Origin: Akkermansiaceae bacterium
GTDB lineage: Bacteria > Verrucomicrobiota > Verrucomicrobiia > Verrucomicrobiales > Akkermansiaceae
Direction of reading: 5' to 3'
DNA: 43,197 nucleotides
NCBI GenBank assembly: GCA_021202525.1
Contig: JAJQCV010000034.1
Span: forward strand, 1-43,197
In this document: piece after piece, positions 19,582-28,885 of the stretch
How the letters are laid out: every line of letters begins with the position of its first letter
Position numbering within the stretch: the stretch's first letter is position 1
Position numbers and translations under genes: made by a program
Notes under the pieces: model-generated
Seen by the model: the letters and a program-made list of their open reading frames with translations, nothing else
Databases searched by the model: none
What the model was told of the DNA's origin: nothing

Positions 19582-19697
19582 GTGGCCTCCCGGTATTCCG
19601 CAGTACCTGGTCCGACGGGATTGAGGGATGCAAAGGTGTTTGCGGAAGTTCTTTTTTTGGCTTGCCCTGCGGATAATGGCCGCTAGGCTGGTGACGT

Positions 19698-20684
19698 ATG
19701 AACATATTGCGCGGTATTTTGTCTGTCTTCATGTTGTGCTCTTCCGCACTTGCTGCCATGGCCGACTCCGGCAGGAATGCGGAAGAATACGGCGGATACC
19801 CGGCTACATTCCTGCGGCTGGAAGCGGATTCCCCTGAACGGCAGGATTTGGCAACGCCCGTGGCTTCCTATGTGAATGACGGCGGACAGGAGGTGAGGCT
19901 GATCGGGGCGATGCATGTGGCTGAACCGGAGTATTACGACCGGTTGAACAAGCTGTTCGGGCAATGTGATTTGCTGCTGTTTGAAATGATCGGTGGGGAA
20001 GGGCTCCAGCGGCGGGAGGAATTGCGGAGCAGGATTGACCGGAGCAAGCCGCTGGGCGGCCTGACTCAGGAAGAGGCCCGCGAATGGAACCGGCTGGAGG
20101 CATGGGAAAAGGAACAGAGGGAGGAGGAATCTTCCTTCCTGCTGAATTGTCTGGGGGAAGCCTACAAAAGATTCAGCAAAGCCTTGAATTTGCAGGCCCA
20201 GACGGATGGAATCGATTACTCTCCGTCCCACTTCGTGCATGCGGACATGACCATGGGGGAATTCAGGAAGGCACAGGAAGAAAAGAAGGAGAGTTTTCTG
20301 GGGCTGATGGCGAAGGAGATCATGTCTTCCCTGCGGGAAGAGTACTGTGGCTACCAGCCGAATCAAATCAAGCTGGCGATGGATCTGATTACGGGAAATG
20401 TTTCCGGGCTGAAGAATGAATTGATGCGCATGCTGGCCTATACCAACCCTGATTCTCTGGAGGATACCGTGATTCTGAAAGGCAGGAATGCCAAATGCAT
20501 GGAGGTGTTCGACCAGTGGAAGGGCAAGGGTGCGCGCAAGATTGGCATTTTCTACGGGGCGGCGCATTTGCCCGGCCTGCACGCGGAGCTGCTGAAGCGC
20601 GGCTACCGCCTTCAGGGAGTCCGGTGGCTGACCGCCTGGAATACCCAAGGGGAATCTGCCGGCAGCCAGGCAGACCAGGGTTAG
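19698..20684 (+). CDS. exported TraB/GumN-like protein
   Basis: A 328-residue protein with a signal peptide (ILSVFMLCSSALAAMA, cleavage near 22). It has the TraB/EreA/Tiki fold hallmarks: the paired glycine-histidine motifs LIGAMHVAEPEYY (about 68-80) and IFYGAAHLPGL (about 283-293), plus DLLLFEMIG. Family members are thought to be metal-dependent hydrolases or peptidases, but bacterial TraB-like proteins have no agreed substrate. The middle (about 110-215) is charged and helical. ATG 19698 gives a proper signal peptide. It converges on mfd with the stop codons overlapping (20681-20684). Confidence 0.78.
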   Translation: MNILRGILSVFMLCSSALAAMADSGRNAEEYGGYPATFLRLEADSPERQDLATPVASYVNDGGQEVRLIGAMHVAEPEYYDRLNKLFGQCDLLLFEMIGGEGLQRREELRSRIDRSKPLGGLTQEEAREWNRLEAWEKEQREEESSFLLNCLGEAYKRFSKALNLQAQTDGIDYSPSHFVHADMTMGEFRKAQEEKKESFLGLMAKEIMSSLREEYCGYQPNQIKLAMDLITGNVSGLKNELMRMLAYTNPDSLEDTVILKGRNAKCMEVFDQWKGKGARKIGIFYGAAHLPGLHAELLKRGYRLQGVRWLTAWNTQGESAGSQADQG

Positions 20685-23600
20685 ATCTTTTTAAGCATTT
20701 CCAGGGTTTCCTGAAGCTTTTCCGCCGGGGTGATTCCCGCCAGGCGCGGAAACTTGTTGGACAGGAGGATGAAGTCCCCGTTCCGGGTAAGCATCAGGCG
20801 CTGGCCGCTGACTTCCACCATGGATATATTGGCCAGGGAAGCCAGTATCTTGATTTTGTGCGCGGCAAGCAAATGATGCACCGTTTCCGGTGCAGGGCCG
20901 AAGCGGTCTTCCCAGGTGCGGAGCAGGGCGTCCGCCTCCTTGATGGTGCGGGCTCCCGCCAAATCCTTGTAGGCGGCGATGCGCAGCGGAGCGTCGCTGA
21001 TGTAGTCCCGCGGAATGAAGGCGCCCAGGTACTCCTTGCGGGATTTGGCCGCAAACTGCGTTTCACTGTTCACGATGAAATCCGCCCGGAGGGCGGCGTC
21101 CACCCTGGGTGCGGAATGTTTGCCCTGCATGTGGGAGATGGACTGCTGGAGAAGCTGGCAGTACAGGTCAAAGCCGATGGCGGCGATGTGGCCGCTCTGC
21201 TGGGTGCCGAGCAGGTTGCCCGCTCCGCGGATTTCCAGGTCGCGCATGGCTATCTTGAAGCCGGAACCCAGTTCCGTGTACTGCTTGATGGCGGAGACGC
21301 GCTTGCGGGCGTCTTCCGTAGTGGAGGAGGACCTGGGCAGCATGAGGTAGGCGTATGCGCGGTGCCCTGAGCGGCCCACGCGCCCCCGGAGCTGGTACAG
21401 GTCCGCCAGGCCGAAGCGGTCCGCCCTGTCAATAATGATGGTGTTGGCGTTGGGAATGTCTATGCCCGATTCAATGATGGTGGTGGCCAGCAGAATGTCC
21501 GCCTCTCCCCGCACGAAGGAGCTCATGACCTTTTCCAGCTCGTCCTTGGGCATTTGCCCGTGGCCGATGACGATGCGCGCCTTGGGGACCAGGGCCTGTA
21601 TCCTGTCCCGGAACAGCTCAATGGTCTTGACGCGGTTGTGCAGCAGGAATATCTGACCCCCGCGCTCCAGCTCGCGCTCCATGGCCTTCTTCATGATGTG
21701 TTCGTCATAGGGGCAGACGCTGGTCTGCACCGGCTGCCTGTTGACGGGCGGCGTGTCGATGGAGCTCATGTCCCTGGCGCCCATCAGGGCAATGTACAGC
21801 GTCCGGGGAATGGGAGTGGCGGACAGGGTGAGCACGTCTATTCCCTTGAAGCGTTCCTTGAATTTTTCCTTGTGCTTGACTCCGAAACGCTGTTCCTCGT
21901 CAATGACGACCAGTCCCAGGTTCTTGATGGAAACGTCTTCGGAAATGAGGCGGTGGGTGCCGATGACGATGTCCACGGAGCCGTTTTTCAGCCCTTCCAG
22001 CGTGGATTTGACTTCTGCCGCGCTGTTGAGGCGGCTGAGCATTTCAATGCGCACGGGGTATTCGCTCATGCGTGACTTGAAGGTGCGGAAGTGCTGCTCT
22101 GCCAGTACGGTGGTGGGCACCAGCACGGCTGCCTGGAGGCCACCGGTCACGCATTTGAAAGCGGCGCGGATGGCTACCTCCGTCTTGCCGAAGCCCACGT
22201 CTCCGCAGATCAGGCGGTCCATGGGCCGGGTGGATTCCATGTCCGCCTTCGTCTGGGCGATGGCGCGGAGCTGGTCGGGCGTTTCACGGAACGGGAAGGA
22301 GCTTTCAAACTCCCACATCCATTTGCTGTCCGGCGGGTGGCTGTAGCCTTTGCCCGTCTGGCGTTCCGCCTGCACGTTCAGGAGCTGGGCGGCGTAGTCC
22401 GCCACGGAGCGTTCCGCGGATTTTTTGGCGCGCTGCCATTTGGAGTCCCCCAGTTTGTTGAGTTCCGGCGTCCTGCTGCCCAGGCCGATGTAGCGGGAAA
22501 CCAGGTGCGCCTGGCTGAGGGGGACGTGCAGGATGGTGTTGTCCCGGTAGAGGATGTTCATTTCCTCGTCTCCGGAATCCGGAGAAGTGGAAATGTTGAT
22601 GAACTTCCCGATGCCGTAGCTGGTGTGGACCACCAGGTCCCCCGGATTGATGTCTTTCAGGGAAGCCTGGGCGCGTGCCTTGCGTGCCTTGTCTTCCCGG
22701 CTGGCGCGCCGCCGCGCCGTGGCGGACTGGTACCTGCCGAACAGTTCGGAGGAGGAGAGGACCGCCGTCTTCGCACCGGGGATGCTGAATCCGCCGGGCA
22801 GATCCCCCCGCAGGCAGGTGATGGAGAGCAGGGCCGGGGTGCCGGCGCAGATATCCTTGAACCGCTCTTCTTCCGCCTGGTTCGGGAAAAACATACTGAC
22901 GTTCCATTTCCGGTCCAGCCATTCCCGTATCTGGCGTTCGGCCAGTTCGCGGCGCATTTCCTGCATCACGAAGTCCCCGGCGTCAAAGCTGCCCAGGGGA
23001 TTGTCATGAATGGCCAGGGAAAAATCCTCCTCTCCCTCCGCATCTTCCGGAGGGGCGGCCAGGATGCACGCGTGCCCGCGTTCCTTGCAGAAAGGGGTGG
23101 TGATGACCAGGTCTCCCGGTCTGATCCAGTCGCGCAGGGTTTCCACGGATGCCGCCTCCTGGAGGACGAGGTTGATGTGCTCCACCTTCCGGAAGGAGAC
23201 CTGGGTATCCACGTCGAATTCCCGGATGGATTCAATTTCATCGTCAAAAAATTCCAGGCGTACGGGATTGGCGGATTGCAGGGGGAAAACGTCCAGAATG
23301 CCGCCGCGGCGGGACCACTGCCCGCGGGAAATGACCTGTGGAACACCCTCGAATCCGGCTTCCGTAAACAACTTCTCCAGTTCGTCCGGCGGCCGCGTTT
23401 CCCCCCTCTTCAGGATCATGCCCTGGTTCTGCATGCCCCTGGTGGAGGGAACCTCGTCATTCAGGGAATTTTCCGTCAGAACGACGATCTGCCTGCCTAT
23501 CTGTTCGGAGGCAATGCGGTGCAGAACGTTCAGCCGCTCGGCGGTGAGTTCCGGGTCTCCCACTTCTTCGCCCAGCGCCACTTCCCTTTCCGGGACGAAC

Positions 23601-23857
23601 AGGATGTTGTGCACGCCCCATGTTTCCAGCTGGGAGGCTACGGACTCCTGGGCCCGCAGATGAGGAGTCACCACCCAGGCGCGGGATGTGTTCGGAACGC
23701 TGTTGATGCACAGGGCCGCAACAAACGGCACGCCGGGCAACGCGGTGTGGTCGAAAACGGCCTGTTCCTCCGTGCCCAGCTTCGCCAGTTCCCTGCGGAA
23801 GGGGGCGGTGCGGGCCACCCGGTCCAGCAGGGAGGATATGGAAGCGTCTTCTGCCAT
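20681..23857 (-). CDS. mfd: transcription-repair coupling factor Mfd
   Basis: A 1058-residue Mfd. It removes RNA polymerase stalled at DNA lesions and recruits UvrA. In order it shows a UvrB-like N-terminal half, the RNA polymerase interaction domain (DLVVHTSYGIGKF), then the RecG-like translocase with Walker A GDVGFGKTEVAIRA (about 551), VVIDEEQRFGV (about 648), TLSATPIPRTLY, and RGRVGRSGHRAYAYL. The C-terminal autoinhibitory domain follows (IAAYKDLAG onward). It is slightly shorter than the E. coli protein (1148 residues), mostly in the N-terminal half. It is the last gene of a minus-strand run (kelch mutarotase, kelch-MFS, metallopeptidase-like), and its stop overlaps the convergent TraB-like gene. 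Confidence 0.96.
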   Translation of the reverse strand: MAEDASISSLLDRVARTAPFRRELAKLGTEEQAVFDHTALPGVPFVAALCINSVPNTSRAWVVTPHLRAQESVASQLETWGVHNILFVPEREVALGEEVGDPELTAERLNVLHRIASEQIGRQIVVLTENSLNDEVPSTRGMQNQGMILKRGETRPPDELEKLFTEAGFEGVPQVISRGQWSRRGGILDVFPLQSANPVRLEFFDDEIESIREFDVDTQVSFRKVEHINLVLQEAASVETLRDWIRPGDLVITTPFCKERGHACILAAPPEDAEGEEDFSLAIHDNPLGSFDAGDFVMQEMRRELAERQIREWLDRKWNVSMFFPNQAEEERFKDICAGTPALLSITCLRGDLPGGFSIPGAKTAVLSSSELFGRYQSATARRRASREDKARKARAQASLKDINPGDLVVHTSYGIGKFINISTSPDSGDEEMNILYRDNTILHVPLSQAHLVSRYIGLGSRTPELNKLGDSKWQRAKKSAERSVADYAAQLLNVQAERQTGKGYSHPPDSKWMWEFESSFPFRETPDQLRAIAQTKADMESTRPMDRLICGDVGFGKTEVAIRAAFKCVTGGLQAAVLVPTTVLAEQHFRTFKSRMSEYPVRIEMLSRLNSAAEVKSTLEGLKNGSVDIVIGTHRLISEDVSIKNLGLVVIDEEQRFGVKHKEKFKERFKGIDVLTLSATPIPRTLYIALMGARDMSSIDTPPVNRQPVQTSVCPYDEHIMKKAMERELERGGQIFLLHNRVKTIELFRDRIQALVPKARIVIGHGQMPKDELEKVMSSFVRGEADILLATTIIESGIDIPNANTIIIDRADRFGLADLYQLRGRVGRSGHRAYAYLMLPRSSSTTEDARKRVSAIKQYTELGSGFKIAMRDLEIRGAGNLLGTQQSGHIAAIGFDLYCQLLQQSISHMQGKHSAPRVDAALRADFIVNSETQFAAKSRKEYLGAFIPRDYISDAPLRIAAYKDLAGARTIKEADALLRTWEDRFGPAPETVHHLLAAHKIKILASLANISMVEVSGQRLMLTRNGDFILLSNKFPRLAGITPAEKLQETLEMLKKI

Positions 23858-23981
23858 ACGTGTCTGAAAGCCCCTGTTGAGGGGAGTTTGCCGCCTTTCC
23901 CTGTCATGTCAACGGTTTTTCAGGGCACGTGTGTCCTCCGTTCCCTGCCGGGAACAGAAAGATTGCAGGAAAAGAAAGTGA

Positions 23982-25163
23982 TCAGGAAGAGGAGCGGAAG
24001 CGGATTTTGACACCTGCCTTGCGCCATTTCTGCTCGATCTCCTTGGCCAGTTCCTCATAGGTCCTGCCGTCCAGAAGGAGTTTTTGCGCCTCCTTTTCAC
24101 TGGTGCCGGACTGAATGGCCTTCATGTAGTTCTTGATGCGCTGGGCGTCCCCTTTTCCGTCCATGTGGTAGAAGTAGTAGGCCATCAGCGCGGCCAGGCC
24201 GTAGTGAAGATTGGCGTTTTCATTCGTGAACTGGGTGTAGGGCATGTTCATGAAGGCCTCCAGGCCGGGAGCCTCAAAATCGTCCCCCAGGGCGCGGCCC
24301 CCCGTGTTTTTCTTGCCGTACTCCGTAACGCGGGAAACGATGTGGGAGCGGTTGGAGCCGAAGTTGAAGCGGCCCCCGGCATAGGGCGTCATGGCCACGT
24401 ATTCCGCGGAGCCCTCGCAGAACCAGCTGGCCTGCTTGGCTTGGGGGGACATGAGCTGGTGCGTCAATTCGTGAATGAGGGTGGTGGCGTCCTTGTCCCG
24501 GTCAATGATGTACGTGCTCCCCATGGACTTGACGCCCAGTGACTGGAAAGGCACCAGAATTCTGCCCCGGTCCCCGGGCCGGGTGGTTCCCAGGAAAATG
24601 CCCGCCGTGCCTTCCAGCCCCCCCTTTTCCTGGTAGGTGCTGAACTTTTCGTACAGGTAGGCCGGGAATTTGGCGGAATCGTCATGGGGCGGAATGTTGC
24701 CGATGGGCAGCGTCTTGTTGGCCAGGTGAGTGGCTTCAAACAGGAGGCCCAGGCGCTTGATCATGCCTGCGCCCAGCTTGGCGTCGCAAATAAAGCGGAA
24801 GTGGGGCGTCTCGTAAATGTATTCCCCCTTTTCCTCCTTGATGGTTTCCACCTTGAAATTGTCCGGGCATTTGACGGTTCTGGGCCAGGGCTGCTTGTAA
24901 TTGTCCGCCGGGTTGGCGGGAGCCGCTGCCGTCCCCTGTCCTGCAATGAAGTCCTGGTCCGCCCTGGAAAGCTGGTTCAGGGGAATGGTTACCGTCTGGC
25001 CGCCGGCGCGGGTCAGCACCGCTTTTTGGCCGTCCAGTTTGACGAATTCGGCCTCCAGGGTTTTTCCCTGGGTGTTGGTCCAGGTGCGGCCCTCTGCCGG
25101 AGAAAGCAGGGACAGGAAGCACAGGGCTCCCGCGGCCAGGTGGGTGCGTGCAGGTATCTTCAT
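23982..25163 (-). CDS. secreted SHD1 domain plus HExxH metallopeptidase-like protein
   Basis: A 393-residue exported protein with a signal peptide (AAGALCFLSLLSPAEG, cleavage near 25). Residues about 26-75 (RTWTNTQGKTLEAEFV to PLNQLSRADQDFI) match the SHD1 domain common in secreted proteins of Verrucomicrobiota and Planctomycetota. The rest contains TTLIHELTHQ (HExxH at 231-235) and WFCEGSAEYVA (249-257), a gluzincin-type zinc site with a downstream Glu. It is probably a periplasmic or surface zinc hydrolase; the substrate is unknown. It starts 30 bases after the kelch-MFS stop, which suggests cotranscription with sugar-uptake genes. Confidence 0.75.
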   Translation of the reverse strand: MKIPARTHLAAGALCFLSLLSPAEGRTWTNTQGKTLEAEFVKLDGQKAVLTRAGGQTVTIPLNQLSRADQDFIAGQGTAAAPANPADNYKQPWPRTVKCPDNFKVETIKEEKGEYIYETPHFRFICDAKLGAGMIKRLGLLFEATHLANKTLPIGNIPPHDDSAKFPAYLYEKFSTYQEKGGLEGTAGIFLGTTRPGDRGRILVPFQSLGVKSMGSTYIIDRDKDATTLIHELTHQLMSPQAKQASWFCEGSAEYVAMTPYAGGRFNFGSNRSHIVSRVTEYGKKNTGGRALGDDFEAPGLEAFMNMPYTQFTNENANLHYGLAALMAYYFYHMDGKGDAQRIKNYMKAIQSGTSEKEAQKLLLDGRTYEELAKEIEQKWRKAGVKIRFRSSS

Positions 25164-25193
25164 GGAGGTAAGTTAGTTGATGAGTTTGATGTA

Positions 25194-27746
25194 TCAGTGC
25201 CGGGGCCTCGGCAGCATCAGGAGCAGAAGCCCGCAGAACAGCATGAGGCATCCGGCTGCGGCCAGCGTGGTGGTCAGGGGAATGCCCTGGTCCTTGAACC
25301 AGCCGCCGAAGAAGGAGATGAGCGCGCCCACTCCGGCGGAGGTGAGGTTCAGCAGACCGTAGCCGGTGGCGGAGTAGCGCTCGTCAATATGAGAGCGTAG
25401 CACAGGCATGAGGGTGGCGTCCAGCGATCCTTGCGCCAGCCCCTGCGTGGCCACCAGTCCGAGCATGAGCACCAGCGGAACCGCAATGTCCCAGCCGAAG
25501 ATGCCGGGCAGCAGCGTCAGGACGACCAGCGGGCCGGATACGCTGAAGGCGATGCCCGGTACCAGCGCGCGGGCGCGGGTGTTGCGCCTGTACCACATGT
25601 CCGCCAGGATCGCGCCCCCCAGCACTGCGATGTATTTGGCAATGGAGCTCCAGAGCGTGGCGGCGGGACCGGCCTCCGCAGAGGAAAGGTGGTACTGGTC
25701 ATGCAGCAGGGTAGGGTACCACGTCAGCAGGAACCAGTTGCCCGCTCCTGCAAAAGCCACTACGCAAAGCAGCATCCACATGGGGCGGCCGCTCAGCAGG
25801 CTGGAAAGGACGGCTCCTGTGGAAAGCTTGGCCGCGGGAACCTTTACTGCCTGTTCGTCGTTGTCCACGTTGATCAGCACGGTTTCTTCCCCCGGCTTGT
25901 CCTTCTTCCGGGAAAGGGCCGTGTCCGCGGGCGCCTTGCCGGGGTCTTTCAGGAACAGGATCAGGACGATGGCGTAAGCCACGCCCACCAGGCCGAACAG
26001 GGCGAAGGTCATGCGCCAGCCCGTCCAGGAAGCCATGGTGGCGCCAAACCCGGCGATGGCCATGCCCACGTAAATCCCGCTCATGTGCAGGCCCGTGGCG
26101 ATGGAGCGCGTGCTGCCGCGGTGGTAGTCCGTGATCAGGGCCAGCGCGGCGGGAATGTAGAAGGCCTCGCTGATGCCCATGGCCCCGCGGGCGATGAGCA
26201 GGGAGGTGTAATCCTCCGCGTGCCCGGTCCACCAGGTGACCACGGACCAGACGACCAGGGAGCAGAGAATCATCAGGCGGCGGCTGTAGCGGTCCGCTAG
26301 GAAGCCGCCCACCGGGCTGAGCAGTGCGTAAATCAGCAGGAAAACGGAGGTAACCATGCCGAACTGGGCTTCCGTCTGGGGGATGTCCCGCACAATGGGT
26401 TCATGCAGGGCGGAAAGAAGCTGGCGGTCAAAGTAGTTCAGCATCACGACGAACCACAGCACGATGACGGCCACCCATGCCCACAGTCCGGGCTTGGTGT
26501 TCGGGTCCGTGACGGCGGAGACGTTCCTGACGCCGTTGCGCACAGCGGAAATGACGATGATGGCCAGGACGATGATGGTGAGGATGAGAACGGCATAGTC
26601 CACCGTGCTCATTTCAAAATGGTATCCCGCGGTTGCGGAGCCGTTTACGGGGGTGCGTACGCCGGGAGCGGTTTCTCCGCTGATGGTGACGATCTCATTG
26701 CCTCTGGTGACGGCAGGCGCCGTGGCGATGCCTGCGGGCCATTCCCCCAGGCGGCTCCATTCATCCTTGACGATATCGTAGGCCAGGATGTCGCTGGACT
26801 GTACCACGGGCCTGGACGGGTCCGGCGAATTGCCGCGCTTGTCTCCGCCGATCAGGATGATGGTGTTTTCCTTGACGGGGGCCGGGCCCGCCGCCGCTGC
26901 CACGGGCGTTCCGGGGCCGGTGCGCTCTTTCTTCGTCTTTCCCCACTCGGCGGGGTTCGTGGAACCCAGGTCGTAGTCGATCAGGTCGGAAAGGTAGGTT
27001 CTCTGTGTTTCCCCTGCGGCATTTTTGGAAAGGGAACATCCTCCCACCAGGAAAAGGGTGCTGTCGGAAAAGGCAGCGGTGGCAAGAATGCGCCCCGGCC
27101 CCTGGAATGAGGGCAGGGTCTTCCATTCCATGCTGGCCGTTTCAGGGGAGGTGTCCAGCACGTACACGGTATTCAGGGCCGTTTCCGGTTCGTCCCGGTC
27201 CCGTCCACCGATGACGTAGAGCTTGTCTCCCGAACCGGCGAAGGCGGCTTCCGTCACGGGACGGGGAAGGGAAGGAAGCTTTTCCACGGACCCGTCCGCC
27301 CTGATCAGCAGGGTGTCCTGCCGAATTCCCTCTTCATTGTGGCCGCCGGCCAGCACCACGCCCTTGCCGACGCTGGCGCATGCCGCATAGCCCAGCGGAA
27401 CGGGCAGATTGCCGACTTTATTCCATTGTCCGTTGGAGAGTTTGAAAATGTCCCGGTGGTACGCTTTCGGGCCGCGTTCCTCCGGCGTGGCGGCTCCGGG
27501 GGCGGCATGGGGAAAATTGGCTCCTCCCGCGGCAATAATGGCTTGGGAGCCGTCTTTTTCCGCCACGGTTCCGGCAATCATGCCGGCGCGCCCTGCGGGA
27601 TCGGGCAGGTCCGGAATGCTGCCGGCGGGATGGACGTCCACGGAAAAGGATGCATGGGCGGTTGGGACCGCCATCAGCATCAGGCCGGCGAGGGCTGCGC
27701 ACCATGTTTTGGTGAACCGGTTCAGGTAATGTAAGGAATGCATCAT
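25194..27746 (-). CDS. kelch (mutarotase-like) domain fused to MFS transporter
   Basis: An 850-residue fusion. After a signal peptide (1 to about 32), residues about 35-365 form kelch repeats of the cyclically permuted mutarotase / N-acetylneuraminate epimerase type, with repeated hydrophobic-GG motifs such as AIIAAGGANFPHA, VVLAGGHN, LYVIGGRDRDE, LFLVGGCS and IILIGGDKRG. A single membrane helix (about 383-405) then leads into a 12-helix major facilitator domain (about 425-845) with the loop signature GGFLADRYSRR. The kelch part should lie in the periplasm, coupled to a permease, so an epimerase could hand its product to the transporter. Sialic acid from mucin is a reasonable guess from the family, not shown by the sequence. 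A separate kelch protein is encoded 27 bases upstream. Confidence 0.88.
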   Translation of the reverse strand: MMHSLHYLNRFTKTWCAALAGLMLMAVPTAHASFSVDVHPAGSIPDLPDPAGRAGMIAGTVAEKDGSQAIIAAGGANFPHAAPGAATPEERGPKAYHRDIFKLSNGQWNKVGNLPVPLGYAACASVGKGVVLAGGHNEEGIRQDTLLIRADGSVEKLPSLPRPVTEAAFAGSGDKLYVIGGRDRDEPETALNTVYVLDTSPETASMEWKTLPSFQGPGRILATAAFSDSTLFLVGGCSLSKNAAGETQRTYLSDLIDYDLGSTNPAEWGKTKKERTGPGTPVAAAAGPAPVKENTIILIGGDKRGNSPDPSRPVVQSSDILAYDIVKDEWSRLGEWPAGIATAPAVTRGNEIVTISGETAPGVRTPVNGSATAGYHFEMSTVDYAVLILTIIVLAIIVISAVRNGVRNVSAVTDPNTKPGLWAWVAVIVLWFVVMLNYFDRQLLSALHEPIVRDIPQTEAQFGMVTSVFLLIYALLSPVGGFLADRYSRRLMILCSLVVWSVVTWWTGHAEDYTSLLIARGAMGISEAFYIPAALALITDYHRGSTRSIATGLHMSGIYVGMAIAGFGATMASWTGWRMTFALFGLVGVAYAIVLILFLKDPGKAPADTALSRKKDKPGEETVLINVDNDEQAVKVPAAKLSTGAVLSSLLSGRPMWMLLCVVAFAGAGNWFLLTWYPTLLHDQYHLSSAEAGPAATLWSSIAKYIAVLGGAILADMWYRRNTRARALVPGIAFSVSGPLVVLTLLPGIFGWDIAVPLVLMLGLVATQGLAQGSLDATLMPVLRSHIDERYSATGYGLLNLTSAGVGALISFFGGWFKDQGIPLTTTLAAAGCLMLFCGLLLLMLPRPRH

Positions 27747-27773
27747 ATGATTTGTTGGTCGTGGCTGGAAAAA

Positions 27774-28757
27774 TTAGGGAAGGGAAATGCTCCAGACTTC
27801 CGGGGAGCGTCTGCCGGGCTTGAGTTCGCCGTTGACCGCGATGAAGCGGCCTTCCCAGGCGCAGCAGGGAAGCACCGCCCGCGGCGCTCCGATGGGGCCG
27901 CCGTCGTGCCATTCCGCCGTTGCCGTGTCCAGGCACAGCGACTGGTTGTTGAAGCCGGGATTGGTCTGCGGCGTGTATTTCCTGCCGGAGCCGTCGTCCC
28001 CGCCCAGCAGGTAGATGACTCCGCTCCGGGAAACGGGGGCCGGAGTGGGTGCGGCGGCAATGGCATAAGGCATGTCCGGCTGCCGCGTCCATCCGCCGGA
28101 AGGGGTGAAGCTCCATGCCTCCGTCAGCAGTTCCCGTACCTGCCTGCCCTCCTCTTCTTTCAGGCCGATGCCGCCCAGGACGTACAGAACGCCGTTGACC
28201 GCAGCCATCTGATGCAGGAAGCGGCCTCTCCCCGGCAGTGGGGAAAGCTCCTGCCAGCCTTGGCCGGGATTCCGGGAATCCAGCATGAACATCCGGCTGG
28301 TGCAATCCTGCTCTCCGGGGCGTTCACTGCCGCCCGTGAGGTACACCTTGCCGTCCAGCACGGCTGCCGCCGTGTAGGCCAGCGGGACCGGAAGGGAGGG
28401 GAAGGCGGAGACATTCAGGGTTCCGCCGGAAATCCCCAGCAGGTAAACGTCCCTGCGGTGGCCTTCCCGGTCGCATCCGCCGATGCACAGCAGGCCGTCT
28501 TCCAGGCTGGCGGAGGCTCCATAGGCGTAGGGTATGGGCAGTACTCCCGCTCCCCGCCACGCGGGGCTTCCCGGCGCCAGAATGAACACACGGTCCGTCC
28601 AGGCCTTGGCGCCCCCCTCCAGCATGGGTTTGCCGGGGAAATTCGTTCCACCTGCGCAAATAAGAATATTTCCGTGGGTTCCCGCATACATGCCGGCAAA
28701 CCCTTCCGGATCGGGAAGTGGGGGTAAAGGACTCCAGAATGACGAATGTGAATTCAT
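27774..28757 (-). CDS. kelch-repeat mutarotase / N-acetylneuraminate epimerase-like protein
   Basis: A 327-residue protein made of kelch repeats of the cyclically permuted mutarotase family, related to NanM. Blade motifs are visible: ILICAGGTNFPGK, LLCIGGCDREGH, VYLTGGSERPG, LYVLGGIGLKEE and IYLLGGDDGSG. NanM interconverts the anomers of N-acetylneuraminate before uptake. No signal peptide is evident, unlike its neighbour, so it may act in the cytosol, or the true start may differ. It is the first gene of the minus-strand operon with the kelch-MFS fusion, metallopeptidase-like gene and mfd. Confidence 0.82.
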   Translation of the reverse strand: MNSHSSFWSPLPPLPDPEGFAGMYAGTHGNILICAGGTNFPGKPMLEGGAKAWTDRVFILAPGSPAWRGAGVLPIPYAYGASASLEDGLLCIGGCDREGHRRDVYLLGISGGTLNVSAFPSLPVPLAYTAAAVLDGKVYLTGGSERPGEQDCTSRMFMLDSRNPGQGWQELSPLPGRGRFLHQMAAVNGVLYVLGGIGLKEEEGRQVRELLTEAWSFTPSGGWTRQPDMPYAIAAAPTPAPVSRSGVIYLLGGDDGSGRKYTPQTNPGFNNQSLCLDTATAEWHDGGPIGAPRAVLPCCAWEGRFIAVNGELKPGRRSPEVWSISLP

Positions 28758-28885
28758 AAACGTGTAAATGCTTCACAAAACTTTAACGAAAAGGGAACCG
28801 CTGTGCCAGTAATAACATCTGGTCATCTTTTTTTGAATAAATTTCTTTTCCGGTGCCTCTTATCTAGGTAGAACCGTTGAATCGT

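Noticed and set aside
22091..24010. 639-codon plus-strand frame opposite mfd
   Set aside because: Antisense shadow of mfd, with no recognisable fold.
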